A stretch of DNA of 64,000 nt, taken from contig JADJIS010000003.1 of NCBI GenBank assembly GCA_016706865.1, positions 2,232,001-2,296,000 on the forward strand, read 5' to 3'. Positions 1-8,311 of this stretch are shown one piece after another (the first letter of the stretch is position 1; each line of letters begins with the position of its first letter). A program made the position numbers and the translations under genes. Source of the DNA: Bacteroidota bacterium (GTDB taxonomy: Bacteria > Bacteroidota > Bacteroidia > Chitinophagales > BACL12). The notes beneath the pieces were generated by a model that was not told the origin of the DNA, did not search any database, and saw only the letters and a list, made by a program, of their open reading frames with translations.

Positions 1-39
1 ATTAAAGTTGAATGTGTAAAGGTAATTAAAGAATTTTGA
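1..39 (+). CDS. Possible 3' end of a gene entering from the left edge
   Basis: Frame 1 is open from the first base to a TGA at 37-39 and would encode a C-terminal tail of about 12 residues (IKVECVKVIKEF). The other two forward frames hit stops within 18 bases. A tail this short cannot be assigned to a family, so this is only a candidate. Confidence 0.25.
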   Translation: MKVECVKVIKEF

Positions 40-54
40 GAGGTAGAAATCCCG

Positions 55-265
55 TTGCAGTTGGCAGTGGCAGTTGGCAGTAGTAACATTGGAGATGGTT
101 CCTCCGAATTAAACTTATGAGGATTAGAGAAGTAAACTCCTACTCATTCAGTGATAATCCTCCTTCGCTACTGCGACCTGCCTACTACCACTGCCAACTG
201 CCACTGCCTACTGCCACTGCCTACTACCACTGCCAACTGCCACTGCCTACTGCCACTGCCAACTC
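55..265. repeat. GGCAGT/ACTGCC short tandem repeats in inverted arrangement
   Basis: Bases 55-83 carry repeats of the type TTGGCAGTGGCAG. Bases 180-262 carry the reverse complement, many copies of CTGCCACTGCC and ACTGCCAACTGCC. The two arms could pair across the roughly 95 bp between them. There is no convincing coding content. The right arm lies directly behind the stop codon of the minus-strand CoA-binding gene. Confidence 0.7.
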
Positions 266-267
266 CT

Positions 268-627
268 CTAAAACGTCCCCGTAGACAACATCACCAAAGT
301 GCAACCCTCCACCGTCTCAATATTATGCTCCTTCGCCAGATCTTCCAGTTCCTCGTTTTCTGTTCCGGGATTGAATATTATACGTTTAGGATTTAATGCT
401 ATGATCTTTTCGTAGTATTCTTTTTGATTATCCGGATTGAGGTAGAGTGTAACCGTATCAATATTTTCCAGCAAAGGAAATTCCTTTAGGATAGGCATAT
501 CATCAATCTTCGATTCTCTTTTTCCCACAGCAACCACTTCATGTCCGTGCGCTTTGAGTTTACGTGCCGCCATATTTCCATAACGTTCGGGGTTGGGAGA
601 TGCGCCTAATACCAATGTTTTTTTCAC
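268..627 (-). CDS. CoA-binding domain protein (YccU-like)
   Basis: About 119 residues forming a single Rossmann-like CoA-binding domain. The N-terminal TLVLGASPNPERYG nucleotide-binding loop and the later GCTLVML segment are typical of small YccU-type proteins. The frame stays open further upstream, but homologues begin just before the TLVLGAS strand. That favours the GTG at 627 (MKKTLVLGAS) over the longer form starting at 675. CoA binding is known for the family, but no enzymatic role is established. It stands alone, head-to-head with the small gene at 711. Confidence 0.85.
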   Translation of the reverse strand: MKKTLVLGASPNPERYGNMAARKLKAHGHEVVAVGKRESKIDDMPILKEFPLLENIDTVTLYLNPDNQKEYYEKIIALNPKRIIFNPGTENEELEDLAKEHNIETVEGCTLVMLSTGTF

Positions 628-710
628 AATATCTTTTTTATTTAAAAAATAGTTATATCTTGCTTGTTGAAACAACCAGCTGTAGTAAATCGTTCAAAAA
701 AACCACAGCT

Positions 711-1001
711 ATGCAATTAGAAACTATTACAACTATTGAAAAAGAGCAAATTCCATTTCTGGAATTAAATTATCACGATGTACTTCAACATCCCGATTAT
801 ATAAATCGCAGAAAACATATTTTATATGATGCAATGATCCTGGGTAATAATTACCACACAAAAGTAAAGATCATCTTCGAATGCAAACAAGGAATTTTCC
901 AGGTAGAAACCACCGTCTGGACCGCCACAGAAGATTTTGTTTTATTAAAAGGCGGAGTTTATCTTCCGGTAATGTGCATACACGATGTAATAATCGCGTA
1001 G
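711..1001 (+). CDS. Small conserved-looking protein of unknown function
   Basis: A 96-residue protein that I do not recognise. It has no signal peptide or membrane segment. The first half is charged; the second half alternates hydrophobic and polar residues (KVKIIFECKQGIFQVETTVW), suggesting a small beta-rich fold. The ATG at 711 follows an A-rich leader. A longer open frame begins at 564, but its extra residues overlap the divergent CoA-binding gene and look non-coding. The gene is divergent from its left neighbour. Confidence 0.65.
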   Translation: MQLETITTIEKEQIPFLELNYHDVLQHPDYINRRKHILYDAMILGNNYHTKVKIIFECKQGIFQVETTVWTATEDFVLLKGGVYLPVMCIHDVIIA

Positions 1002-1027
1002 CAATTGACAATTGATAATTGACAATT
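1002..1027. repeat. CAATTGACAATT-type short repeat
   Basis: Overlapping AATTGACAATT and AATTGATAATT units follow directly behind the stop codon at 1001. The same motif recurs as CAATTGTCAATT units at 28341-28373, so this is a dispersed intergenic repeat. Confidence 0.6.
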
Positions 1028-1647
1028 TAGGCTTTTAGTTGGAATGATAATTTAATTTCCAACCAGTGCCGTGGCGAGGTGTTTTTCACCTGCCACAGAT
1101 TTCGGAGAGAAATTTTTCATGTTATCATCTGCCTAATTTTAAGTGATCTGTTATCTTAACTTTTAAATGAAATATTTTTTGCCGGGAAGGCGGAAAGTTC
1201 GGGAAGTATGCGGGAAGAAATTATTGTTGGAATTTTATTTTAATTTCCTATTGAATATTTTTTTTGCCACTAAGGCGCAAAGTTTCGCGAAGAAATTTTA
1301 GTTGGAATTATATTTTAATTTCTAATTAAACATTAAAATATTATCATAAAGTTTTTTCGAATAATATTTTAATAAATTTTCAATGGAATAGATTAGTTTC
1401 CGGGTGGTCAACGAGCCTCATCAGGTGGTGCCATTGCCCTTAGACGCAGCCACAACAAAATAATCTTTTAATGTTTCTAGAATTTAAGCGAAAGCAGCGC
1501 CACCACTTTGAAAAGTATATTTTTAAATGCCAGATTAAATAAAAATTCGAAAGCATAATCATCCGGTTTATTCGTGGCGCCTCTTTCGCGGAATGTGGCA
1601 AGTCTTAGGGCAATGTGTGCCGGCTGATGAAGCTCTTGATTTTTGGC

Positions 1648-1675
1648 GCCACCTTTTGATCAAGCAAAAGGTGGC
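1648..1675. repeat. Perfect hairpin inside repeat unit 1
   Basis: GCCACCTTTTG and CAAAAGGTGGC pair perfectly (11 bp) around the loop ATCAAG. No U-run follows, so it is not a typical intrinsic terminator. It is repeated identically in unit 2. Confidence 0.7.
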
Positions 1676-2216
1676 AAAGTTTCATGAGGACGAATATCAT
1701 CACTTGATCTCAAAACTTAATCCGAAGCAATAAAACCAATTTGCCGGGAAGGCGGAAAGTTCGGGAAGTATGCGGGAAGAAATTTTTGCTGGAATTTTAT
1801 TTTAATTTCCAATTGAATATTTTTTTGCCGCGAAGACGCAAAGGGCGCAAAGTTTCGCGAAGAAATTTTAGTTGGAATTATATTTTAATTTCTAATTAAA
1901 CATTAAAATATTACCATAAAGTTTTTGCGAAAGATATTTAATAAATTTTCAATGGAATAGATTAGTTTCCGGGTGGTCAACGAGCCTCATCAGGTGGTGC
2001 CATTGCCCTTAGACGCAGCCACAACAAATTGATCTTTTAATGTTTCTAAGGGTTAAGCGAAAGCAGCGCCACCACTTTGAAAAGTATATTTTTAAATGCC
2101 AGATTAAATAAAAATTCGAAAGCATAATCATCCGGTTTATTCGTGGCGCCTCTTTCGCGGAATGTGGCAAGTCTTAGGGCAATGTGTGCCGGCTGATGAA
2201 GCTCTTGATTTTTGGC

Positions 2217-2244
2217 GCCACCTTTTGATCAAGCAAAAGGTGGC
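2217..2244. repeat. Perfect hairpin inside repeat unit 2
   Basis: This is the second copy of the 11 bp hairpin at 1648-1675, unchanged while the surrounding DNA has diverged slightly. Confidence 0.7.
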
Positions 2245-2515
2245 AAACTTTCATGATAACAAATATTATCACTTGATCTGAAAACTTAATCCGAAGCAAT
2301 AAAACCCATTTGCCGGTAAGACGGTAAGAACGGAAAGGAAACGGGAAGTAATTTTAGTTGGAATTATAATTTAATTTCCTATTGAATATTTTTTTGCCAC
2401 GAAGACTCGAAGATCACAAAGGTTACACGAAGAAATTTTCGCAATGCAAAAGTTTAATATTTTACATGCTACTTTAATATATCAATTAGAAATTAAAATA
2501 ATATTAAAAGACAAA

Positions 2516-2585
2516 GTAGTCCTATGTCCCCTTCCCATGTCCTATATCAAGTCGTATGTCGTATGTCCTAGGTCCTATGTCCTCC
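2516..2585. repeat. TATGTCC-type degenerate tandem repeats
   Basis: A run of CCTATGTCC-like heptamer and octamer units ends exactly at the stop codon of the E2 gene. The reverse-complement form (GGACATAGGACAT) recurs at 52078-52220 and about 55956-56035, with TCCTGTGTCC-type units also at 52420-52450. It belongs to a dispersed, rapidly changing repeat class. Confidence 0.65.
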
Positions 2586-3950
2586 TTAAAGTAACATGCG
2601 AACCGGCTCCTCCAAATACTGCTTAAGCGTCTGCATAAACTTCGCCCCAACACTTCCATCAACAGCGCGATGATCGCAACTCATGGTAACCTTCATAACG
2701 TTGCCGACAACAATGGCTCCGTTCTTAACAACAGGCACCTGATTAATTCCACCCACGGCAAGAATACACGCATCCGGTGGATTTATTATTGCAGTAAATT
2801 CTTCAATTCCCATCATACCGAGATTGGAAATTGTAAACGTATTTCCCTCCCACTCACTTGGCTGAAGTTTTCTGCTTTTTGCACGCGCAGCAAGATCATT
2901 TGTTTCCATTGCAATTTGCACCAGCGATTTATTATCCGCAAAACGAATTACCGGAACAACAAGTCCGTCGTTAATTGCAACTGCAACACCAATATGAATA
3001 TGTTTATTCATTTTAATTGATTCTCCTCTCCAGCTCGAATTAACCTGCGGATGCTGACGCAATGCCATTGCACATGCTTTTACCACAAGATCATTAAACG
3101 AAATTTTCACCGGACTCACATCATTTAATGCTTTACGCGACGCCATTGCCTCATCCATATTTATCGATACCGTTAAATAAAAATGCGGGGCGCTGAACAT
3201 ACTTTCCGAAAGTCGTTTTGCAATTACCTTGCGCATTTGCGAAACCGGAACATCTTCCGAACTTTCTTCGCCAACAAATTCATGCAGCGGCATTATTTCC
3301 ATTTTTTGTTCTGCCTTTTCTTTTTCTACAACCTGCGGAACAAAATTTTCTATATCTTTTTTTATTATTCTTCCCTCAGGACCACTTCCCGAAACATCAC
3401 TTAATTTAATTCCTTTATCACCTGCAATTTTTTTAGCGAGTGGCGATGCTTTAATTCTTTCATCGTCGCCGGATTTTATTTCAGAAACTTTTTCTGTTTC
3501 TTTAACAACAGTGTCGTCTTTTTTCGGAGCCTCCTCTTTTTTATCTTTATTCTCTTTCAGATCAGTTTCTTCAACTTTATCTGCTACTACTGTATCTTCC
3601 GTTTCTTCTTTTTTAGCCTCTTCTTTTTTAGGTTCTTCTTTCTTTTCCTCCGTTTCCGTTTTTTCTTCCGCCTTTGGTTTGCTTTCATCTAATAAAGCCT
3701 GAAAATCTTCTCCCGGAGCACCAACAATTGCAATAACCTGATCCACCTGCGCACTTTTTCCCTTCTCCACCCCAATGTATAAAAGAGTGCCCTTCACATA
3801 ATTTTCCAGTTCCATGGTCGCCTTATCGGTCTCCACCTCTGCAAGAATATCCCCGCTCTTCACCGTATCACCCACTTTTTTATGCCATTCCACAAAGGTC
3901 CCCTCAGTCATCGTATCACTCATCCGGGGCATTCTAATTACTTCAGCCAT
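2586..3950 (-). CDS. pdhC: Pyruvate dehydrogenase complex E2, dihydrolipoyl acetyltransferase
   Basis: About 454 residues. E2 transfers the acetyl group from E1 through a swinging lipoyl arm to CoA. An N-terminal lipoyl domain (residues 1-80) carries the VETDKATME motif with lipoyl Lys43. Next come a Glu/Lys-rich flexible linker (about 90-175) and an E1/E3-binding domain (about 180-215, KASPLAKKIA...GSGPEGRI). The C-terminal catalytic domain ends with CDHRAVDGSVGAKF, holding the catalytic His-Asp pair. I chose the ATG at 3950 (MAEVIRMPRMSD) because lipoyl domains begin there; the longer frame to 4106 adds unrelated sequence. It could be the E2 of another 2-oxoacid complex, but the motifs fit acetyltransferase best. 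No E1 or E3 gene lies nearby. Confidence 0.93.
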   Translation of the reverse strand: MAEVIRMPRMSDTMTEGTFVEWHKKVGDTVKSGDILAEVETDKATMELENYVKGTLLYIGVEKGKSAQVDQVIAIVGAPGEDFQALLDESKPKAEEKTETEEKKEEPKKEEAKKEETEDTVVADKVEETDLKENKDKKEEAPKKDDTVVKETEKVSEIKSGDDERIKASPLAKKIAGDKGIKLSDVSGSGPEGRIIKKDIENFVPQVVEKEKAEQKMEIMPLHEFVGEESSEDVPVSQMRKVIAKRLSESMFSAPHFYLTVSINMDEAMASRKALNDVSPVKISFNDLVVKACAMALRQHPQVNSSWRGESIKMNKHIHIGVAVAINDGLVVPVIRFADNKSLVQIAMETNDLAARAKSRKLQPSEWEGNTFTISNLGMMGIEEFTAIINPPDACILAVGGINQVPVVKNGAIVVGNVMKVTMSCDHRAVDGSVGAKFMQTLKQYLEEPVRMLL

Positions 3951-4563
3951 TACAATATATTTTAGTGCGAAAATAGGAAAGTATGAGGAGTTTTGGAAAC
4001 GGGCTACCGATGTGCAGTAAGTATAAGGGGCCTGCCCGACTGACCTTTCGTAAATCTTAAATATTAATAATGGTTTTGGGATTTGAAAATTATGTTGGAG
4101 TGACAAATCTTTGTAAGGTCAGGCGGGGCGTGTCCCGTTGGGCCGCGCTTTCCGCTGCAACTCCTCGCTCGTGCCTCGCTGTGGGGTTTCCGCTACAATC
4201 GCTCACGCGGGGTAAACGGTTGAATTGAAAATTGATTTCTTATTTGAAAATAAGGTTTAATTATACCTTTTTGAATTCTGCTATAACAAAATAATTGAGA
4301 ATTTAATGTGGGAGGGGTGGTTTGTGGAAAAATAAGGGGAGTTGTTACGTATAAATAGTGAATGTGAGGTTAAAAACTAAAATATAAATCGAAAAATTGT
4401 TAGTGGTATTTTAGAAAAGGTATTTTAGTGCCTGAACAGAATGTTAAGCATAAATTTATTCTGTAATCCATCGGAATTTAGATGGCTTGGAGCAGGTTTA
4501 TGGAATAAATATGCTCCAATAAACTAGTTAGCTGTCAGCTTAAAGACGACACTCACAACGATA
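3951..4563. other. Gene-free stretch with a GC-rich island
   Basis: No credible open frame is present. Bases 4118-4215 are strikingly GC-rich against the AT-rich background (GGGGCGTGTCCCGTTGGGC followed by CGCTTTCCGCTGCAACTCC) and look like a mobile or dispersed repeat fragment. From about 4440 the base composition resembles the accessory genes that follow. A GGAGCA...TGCTCC pair lies at about 4490-4520. The spacer ends with GTTAGCTGTCAGC shortly before the next gene, possibly a further cassette boundary. Confidence 0.5.
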
Positions 4564-5697
4564 ATGAAAACGGCAGTTGAAGATAAACTTAACAGAATAG
4601 CTGACATATGGAATTACTTCATATTGGACTTCAAATTTTTCTCAAATAAAATCAAATTCAACGAGGACGTTAAAACAAACTATTTTGGTGATATTCTCGG
4701 ATACTTCAAAGACACTCTTGACATAGTATTTACAAATAACAAATACTCTAACTATACCGACAAGTTTTCCTTTACGATAAGTTTCTTACAAGCAGTTTAT
4801 ATTCAACAAGATTTTATTCAAGAGATGTTAGAGATTTTCAAAACAGGAGTTGATAAAGGAGGGTTGAAAAAAGACCCTACATATTACATTAATAGAGAAT
4901 TACGTAATGAACTCGTTGGACATCCTATAAGAAAGTTTGAAGACAATTTGATTTCATCAACACTTTTTAGTTATCAGGAAAAAGAGGACGAAATTCAGTA
5001 TCTAAGGTATCACAAAGATAACAATTTTATATTCGAGAGTAAAACCTATAAAATTGCTGAAATTCAAGAAAGACATCGAGAATTTCTCGAAATGAATTTT
5101 GACGTAATACTTTTAAAACTCAAATCAATATTGGAAGAGTATTTATCGGAACTTGACAAACTTGAAAATGTTATAGACAAACACGACTTCAAAACCGTAT
5201 TGAAACTTGTTGAACTTTACTTTGAAGTCATTTTCAAATCTGATTTCATTTATGACAAAGCCTCATTAAGTAAAATTTATTACCGCAGAAATGAACATAT
5301 ACGCTATCAAAATTTTATTGACAAGTTTTACAAGGACCTGCGGACTGCAATTACGGAGAAAAGAAACTCGGTGAAAAATATTTTTGAAAGAGAAGTAATT
5401 GATAAGATTTCTTTCGACAGTTTATCAATACCTAAAATAGAGATTGTATTTACAAATTCAAGCGACACAGAGGACTTTACAAAGCAACGGCAGGAAACTT
5501 ATAATTATGAAATTGGTAAGATTGCAACTAAAAGAAATTCAAAGGACTTTGAATTATTCGGTGGAATACTTAAAGAAAAATGTAAAGACAACGAATTGGT
5601 TTTGGGTGAACTTGAACATATGGCAAAGAATATCTCAGATGAAATTGAATATTATACCTCTTTAAGCCTAATATGTTTAGAATTGAAAGTAGAATAG
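4564..5697 (+). CDS. Uncharacterised alpha-helical protein, possible HEPN-type
   Basis: A 377-residue protein I do not recognise. It is Lys/Glu/Phe/Tyr-rich and appears largely helical, with no signal peptide or membrane segment. Near residue 115-122 it has RNELVGHP, an R-x5-H arrangement that would fit the Rx4-6H active-site motif of HEPN ribonucleases. That is a weak hint from one motif only. It stands alone between non-coding spacers, and the downstream spacer is attC-like, so it may be the single gene of a cassette. Accessory, defence-type or stress functions are possible but unproven. Confidence 0.7.
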   Translation: MKTAVEDKLNRIADIWNYFILDFKFFSNKIKFNEDVKTNYFGDILGYFKDTLDIVFTNNKYSNYTDKFSFTISFLQAVYIQQDFIQEMLEIFKTGVDKGGLKKDPTYYINRELRNELVGHPIRKFEDNLISSTLFSYQEKEDEIQYLRYHKDNNFIFESKTYKIAEIQERHREFLEMNFDVILLKLKSILEEYLSELDKLENVIDKHDFKTVLKLVELYFEVIFKSDFIYDKASLSKIYYRRNEHIRYQNFIDKFYKDLRTAITEKRNSVKNIFEREVIDKISFDSLSIPKIEIVFTNSSDTEDFTKQRQETYNYEIGKIATKRNSKDFELFGGILKEKCKDNELVLGELEHMAKNISDEIEYYTSLSLICLELKVE

Positions 5698-5699
5698 GT

Positions 5700-5838
5700 A
5701 GCCGAACCGCTAACAAGCACATTTGCGCCAGCCGGGCGACGACCACCTCAGAATAATTTTCGATATCCTAAAACTTCGTATTTTTATTAAAGATTTTCGA
5801 TTGCCTTCCCCGCCGTCGCAAATCTGCTGCACGTTATG
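5700..5838 (+). repeat. attC-like imperfect palindromic spacer
   Basis: The left arm (about 5707-5736, CGCTAACAAGCACATTTGCG) pairs imperfectly with the right arm (about 5811-5839, CGTCGCAAATCTGCTGCACG then TTATGG). Read as the reverse complement, the right arm is CCATAACGTGCAGCAGATTTGCG. Outer TAAC/GTTA ends, an unpaired base or two in one arm and a variable AT-rich middle are the traits of integron attC sites. The match to the RYYYAAC/GTTRRRY consensus is only partial. Confidence 0.45.
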
Positions 5839-5860
5839 GGCAATTTAACACCGACAGAAA

Positions 5861-6514
5861 ATGAACATACACAACAATAGGACTTTGAAAAGATTTGCAT
5901 TTGGCATTAAAGAGAATACAAAAATCTTAAGTGTAATTGGACTTGCGTTTTTTCTTATTGCTGCTGTTTTTGGAATATTTTGGATTATCAATCCTAACAA
6001 GAACTCTTTAGAGCCGACAATTTTCATTCTTGGTGCTTGCTCGACAATTTTCTTTGGTTTACCGCAATTGGCAGAATTTATATTGCCGACAAGAAAACCC
6101 ATTCGACATATGACATATGACGAATTAATTCAGTTTATTCAAAGCACTGATCCAGTAAATGATTGGCATAGTATAGACAGAGAACTAGTTGAAGAAAGAT
6201 TTTTGAAAGAAGATCCTCGACTAAGAATTGTAACAAAAATAATTGATGACGGAATTCATAATGATGACTTTAGAGAAGAATGGGCGAATAGACATCCCGA
6301 CCCCAATGCCAAAAGTTACTACTATAATATTTTATTTGATGGAAATTTTATTCATAGACTTATTTTAGTTTCTGTAGACGGCCACAGAGCGACACTTCCA
6401 ATTCCTAATTTGCAAACAATGCGAGTAAACTCCTTTGACTTTAAAATTGCACAAATATTTGACAGTTTAAACACACTTGAGGACTATATGAGACGCTCAC
6501 AAATTAGAACATAA
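5861..6514 (+). CDS. Two-transmembrane protein with cytoplasmic domain, unknown function
   Basis: 217 residues. Two strongly hydrophobic segments (about residues 25-44 and 52-72) form a membrane hairpin. They are followed by a soluble domain of about 140 residues rich in charged and aromatic residues. I recognise no family. The arrangement (TM hairpin plus soluble C-terminal domain) resembles small membrane effectors of defence systems, but no motif proves this. It is flanked on both sides by attC-like spacers, so it may be a single-gene cassette. Confidence 0.65.
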   Translation: MNIHNNRTLKRFAFGIKENTKILSVIGLAFFLIAAVFGIFWIINPNKNSLEPTIFILGACSTIFFGLPQLAEFILPTRKPIRHMTYDELIQFIQSTDPVNDWHSIDRELVEERFLKEDPRLRIVTKIIDDGIHNDDFREEWANRHPDPNAKSYYYNILFDGNFIHRLILVSVDGHRATLPIPNLQTMRVNSFDFKIAQIFDSLNTLEDYMRRSQIRT

Positions 6515-6659
6515 ACTGCCCATTTCCTGGGTTTTGCGTCAGGCGGACTGACGTGCAAACTTGGAGCTTTGTGCTCCTAATGAACTTTAGTAATAAATTG
6601 AAACTTTGTGTTCCGAAACCCGCCAGAACGCAAAGCCCGAAAACGTTATACCTAATACT
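6515..6659 (+). repeat. Second attC-like imperfect palindromic spacer
   Basis: The left arm GGGTTTTGCGTCAGGCGG (about 6529-6546) pairs with the right arm CCGCCAGAACGCAAAGCCC (about 6620-6638). The right arm continues to CGTTATACC at about 6644-6652. The middle of about 75 bp contains GGAGC...GCTCC. Sequence and loop differ from the first spacer while the architecture (GTTA-terminated right end, gene start 18-30 bp later) is the same, as expected for attC sites of different cassettes. Confidence 0.45.
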
Positions 6660-6677
6660 AAAACTACACAATAATTA

Positions 6678-7391
6678 ATGAAAATAGTCACGTGGAATTG
6701 TAATGGCGCTTTAAGGAATAAGTATGAACATCTTTCAGAACTTAATGCAGATATTTATTTGATACAAGAATGTGAAAATCCACAAACAGTAAAACACGAT
6801 AAATATACATCTTGGGCGGGAAACCATTTATGGAAAGGTGATAATAAAAATAAAGGGCTTGGGATCTTTGCAAAAAACAAAACCAACCTTGAATTAATTG
6901 ACTGGAGCTGCACTTACAAAAACCATGATGTAAAACACTTCTTGCCGTGCCTAATAAATAACGATATTCAAGTAATCAATATTTGGACAAGTCAAAACAA
7001 ATCACCAAACTTTGGTTATATAGGACAATTATGGAAATATTTAGAAATAAATAAGTCCCATTTTAGAAAAATAATTTTAGCGGGTGACTTTAATAGCAAC
7101 ACCATCTGGGATGAATGGGATAGGTGGTGGAATCATTCTGACGTTGTAGATGACCTATCCAAATTGAATATCCATAGCTTGTATCATCGCTATTTCAAAG
7201 AGGAACAAGGAAAAGAATCAAAATCAACTTTTTTTCTACATAGAAATAGAGTAAAACCTTACCACATTGACTACATTTTTGCATCACAAGAAATTGAAAA
7301 TAAAATGCTTAATTTTGAAATAGCTGACATGGATAAATGGTTGATGTATAGTGATCATATACCTGTTGTTTGTGAAATAAATAATATATAA
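6678..7391 (+). CDS. Endonuclease/exonuclease/phosphatase family protein
   Basis: 237 residues covering one complete EEP (exonuclease III-like) fold. The metal and catalytic motifs are all present in order: TWNCNG (residues 5-10), LIQECE (about 29-34), LAGDFNSN (about 138-145), HIDYIFAS (about 197-204) and YSDHIPV (about 226-232). The enzyme should be a Mg-dependent phosphodiesterase acting on nucleic acid or another phosphodiester. There is no signal peptide. Only 2 bp separate it from the following GIY-YIG gene, so the two are probably co-transcribed and may act together. The substrate is not predictable from sequence. Confidence 0.85.
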   Translation: MKIVTWNCNGALRNKYEHLSELNADIYLIQECENPQTVKHDKYTSWAGNHLWKGDNKNKGLGIFAKNKTNLELIDWSCTYKNHDVKHFLPCLINNDIQVINIWTSQNKSPNFGYIGQLWKYLEINKSHFRKIILAGDFNSNTIWDEWDRWWNHSDVVDDLSKLNIHSLYHRYFKEEQGKESKSTFFLHRNRVKPYHIDYIFASQEIENKMLNFEIADMDKWLMYSDHIPVVCEINNI

Positions 7392-7393
7392 TC

Positions 7394-8257
7394 ATGAAAT
7401 TCGGTAAGACAATTAAAATATTCCTAATAGACGGAGATCCCAATGGAAGGATGAGCTGTGAACTTTCCAATTGGTCAGGAAAAGCATATAAGATACCAAG
7501 AATTAAAATAAAGGACTGCACTGACCGTGATGACTTGATAAGCACAGGAGTTTACATGCTATTTGGAAAGGATGAAGAAGGTAAAGACCAGGTTTATATT
7601 GGTGAAGCAGAATCTATTTTAAAACGACTAAATCAACAACTGACACAAAAAGACTTTTGGAACGAAGCAATTGTATTTATAAGCAAAGATGAAAATCTAA
7701 ATAAAGCTCATATTAAATATTTGGAAAACCGCCTACACGACATTGCAAAAGCTGCCAACCGTTACAAGATTGACAATTCTATTATCCCGACTCAATCCTC
7801 AATTTCCGAATCAGATAGAGCCGAAATGGAAGAGTTTATCGATTATATAAAAATGCTAGTTAATACATTGGGGCATAAAGTTTTTGACGAAAAACGGGAA
7901 TTTAAACCAAAGCAAAATCAGGAAACATTTTTCATAAAGTCAGCTCGCGGTGCTGATGGCCAAGGCGAACCGACTTCGGACGGATTTGTGGTATTTAAAA
8001 ACTCTAAAGCAGCGGCAACAATAGTGAATTCAATGACTTCAAACTTCATCACCTATAGAGAAAAACTTATTCAGGAAGGTGTACTTTTAGATAAAGGAGA
8101 ATACTTTGAATTTTCCGATGATTATATTTTTAGCAGTCCATCAACAGCTGCGGTTATGGTAATGGGCCGAAATGCAAACGGACTAACCGAATGGAAGAAC
8201 ATAGACGGTAAAACACTGAAAGAATTTGAAACAAATGATAGAATTGTGAAGGCTTAA
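7394..8257 (+). CDS. GIY-YIG nuclease-family protein with C-terminal DUF4357
   Basis: 287 residues. An N-terminal GIY-YIG module (about residues 50-140) shows GVYMLFG and, about 15 residues later, VYIGEAESILKR, followed by conserved helices with an ENRL Glu. The C-terminal part (about 200-280) matches DUF4357, with SPSTAAVMVMGRNANGLTEW. This pairing is common in accessory proteins of unknown role, often annotated as methionine sulfoxide reductase-like or nuclease. It is tightly coupled to the EEP gene upstream (2 bp). A nuclease role is inferred from the fold and is unproven. Confidence 0.85.
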   Translation: MKFGKTIKIFLIDGDPNGRMSCELSNWSGKAYKIPRIKIKDCTDRDDLISTGVYMLFGKDEEGKDQVYIGEAESILKRLNQQLTQKDFWNEAIVFISKDENLNKAHIKYLENRLHDIAKAANRYKIDNSIIPTQSSISESDRAEMEEFIDYIKMLVNTLGHKVFDEKREFKPKQNQETFFIKSARGADGQGEPTSDGFVVFKNSKAAATIVNSMTSNFITYREKLIQEGVLLDKGEYFEFSDDYIFSSPSTAAVMVMGRNANGLTEWKNIDGKTLKEFETNDRIVKA

Positions 8258-8311
8258 CCGAACAGCAAATTATTCCCGGATACTGGAATTTGGGTTTAAA
8301 AAATTTAATCT

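Larger units (their letters stand above)
1179..2440. repeat. Tandem repeat, about 2.2 units of a 562-569 bp sequence
   Basis: Unit 1 starts at 1179 and unit 2 at 1741, both with TTGCCGGGAAGGCGG. A third, partial and diverged unit starts at 2310 and fades near 2440. The two full units are nearly identical apart from small changes and an indel near 1840. Within each unit a left arm (about 1408-1500) and a right arm (about 1570-1640) are imperfect reverse complements: GAGCCTCATCAG and CATTGCCCTTAGAC on the left match GAGCTTCATCAG and CATTGCCCTAAGAC read backwards on the right. No long open frame spans the unit. Together with the following repeat it fills the gene-free stretch 1028-2585. Confidence 0.85.

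Noticed and set aside
1179..2440. Insertion sequence with a degraded transposase
   Set aside because: No reading frame of transposase type and no target duplication could be seen; the structure is a tandem repeat.
3229..3702. 157-codon open frame opposite the E2 gene
   Set aside because: It is the complement of the Glu/Lys-rich linker of pdhC, giving a Ser/Phe-rich low-complexity product without homology signs.
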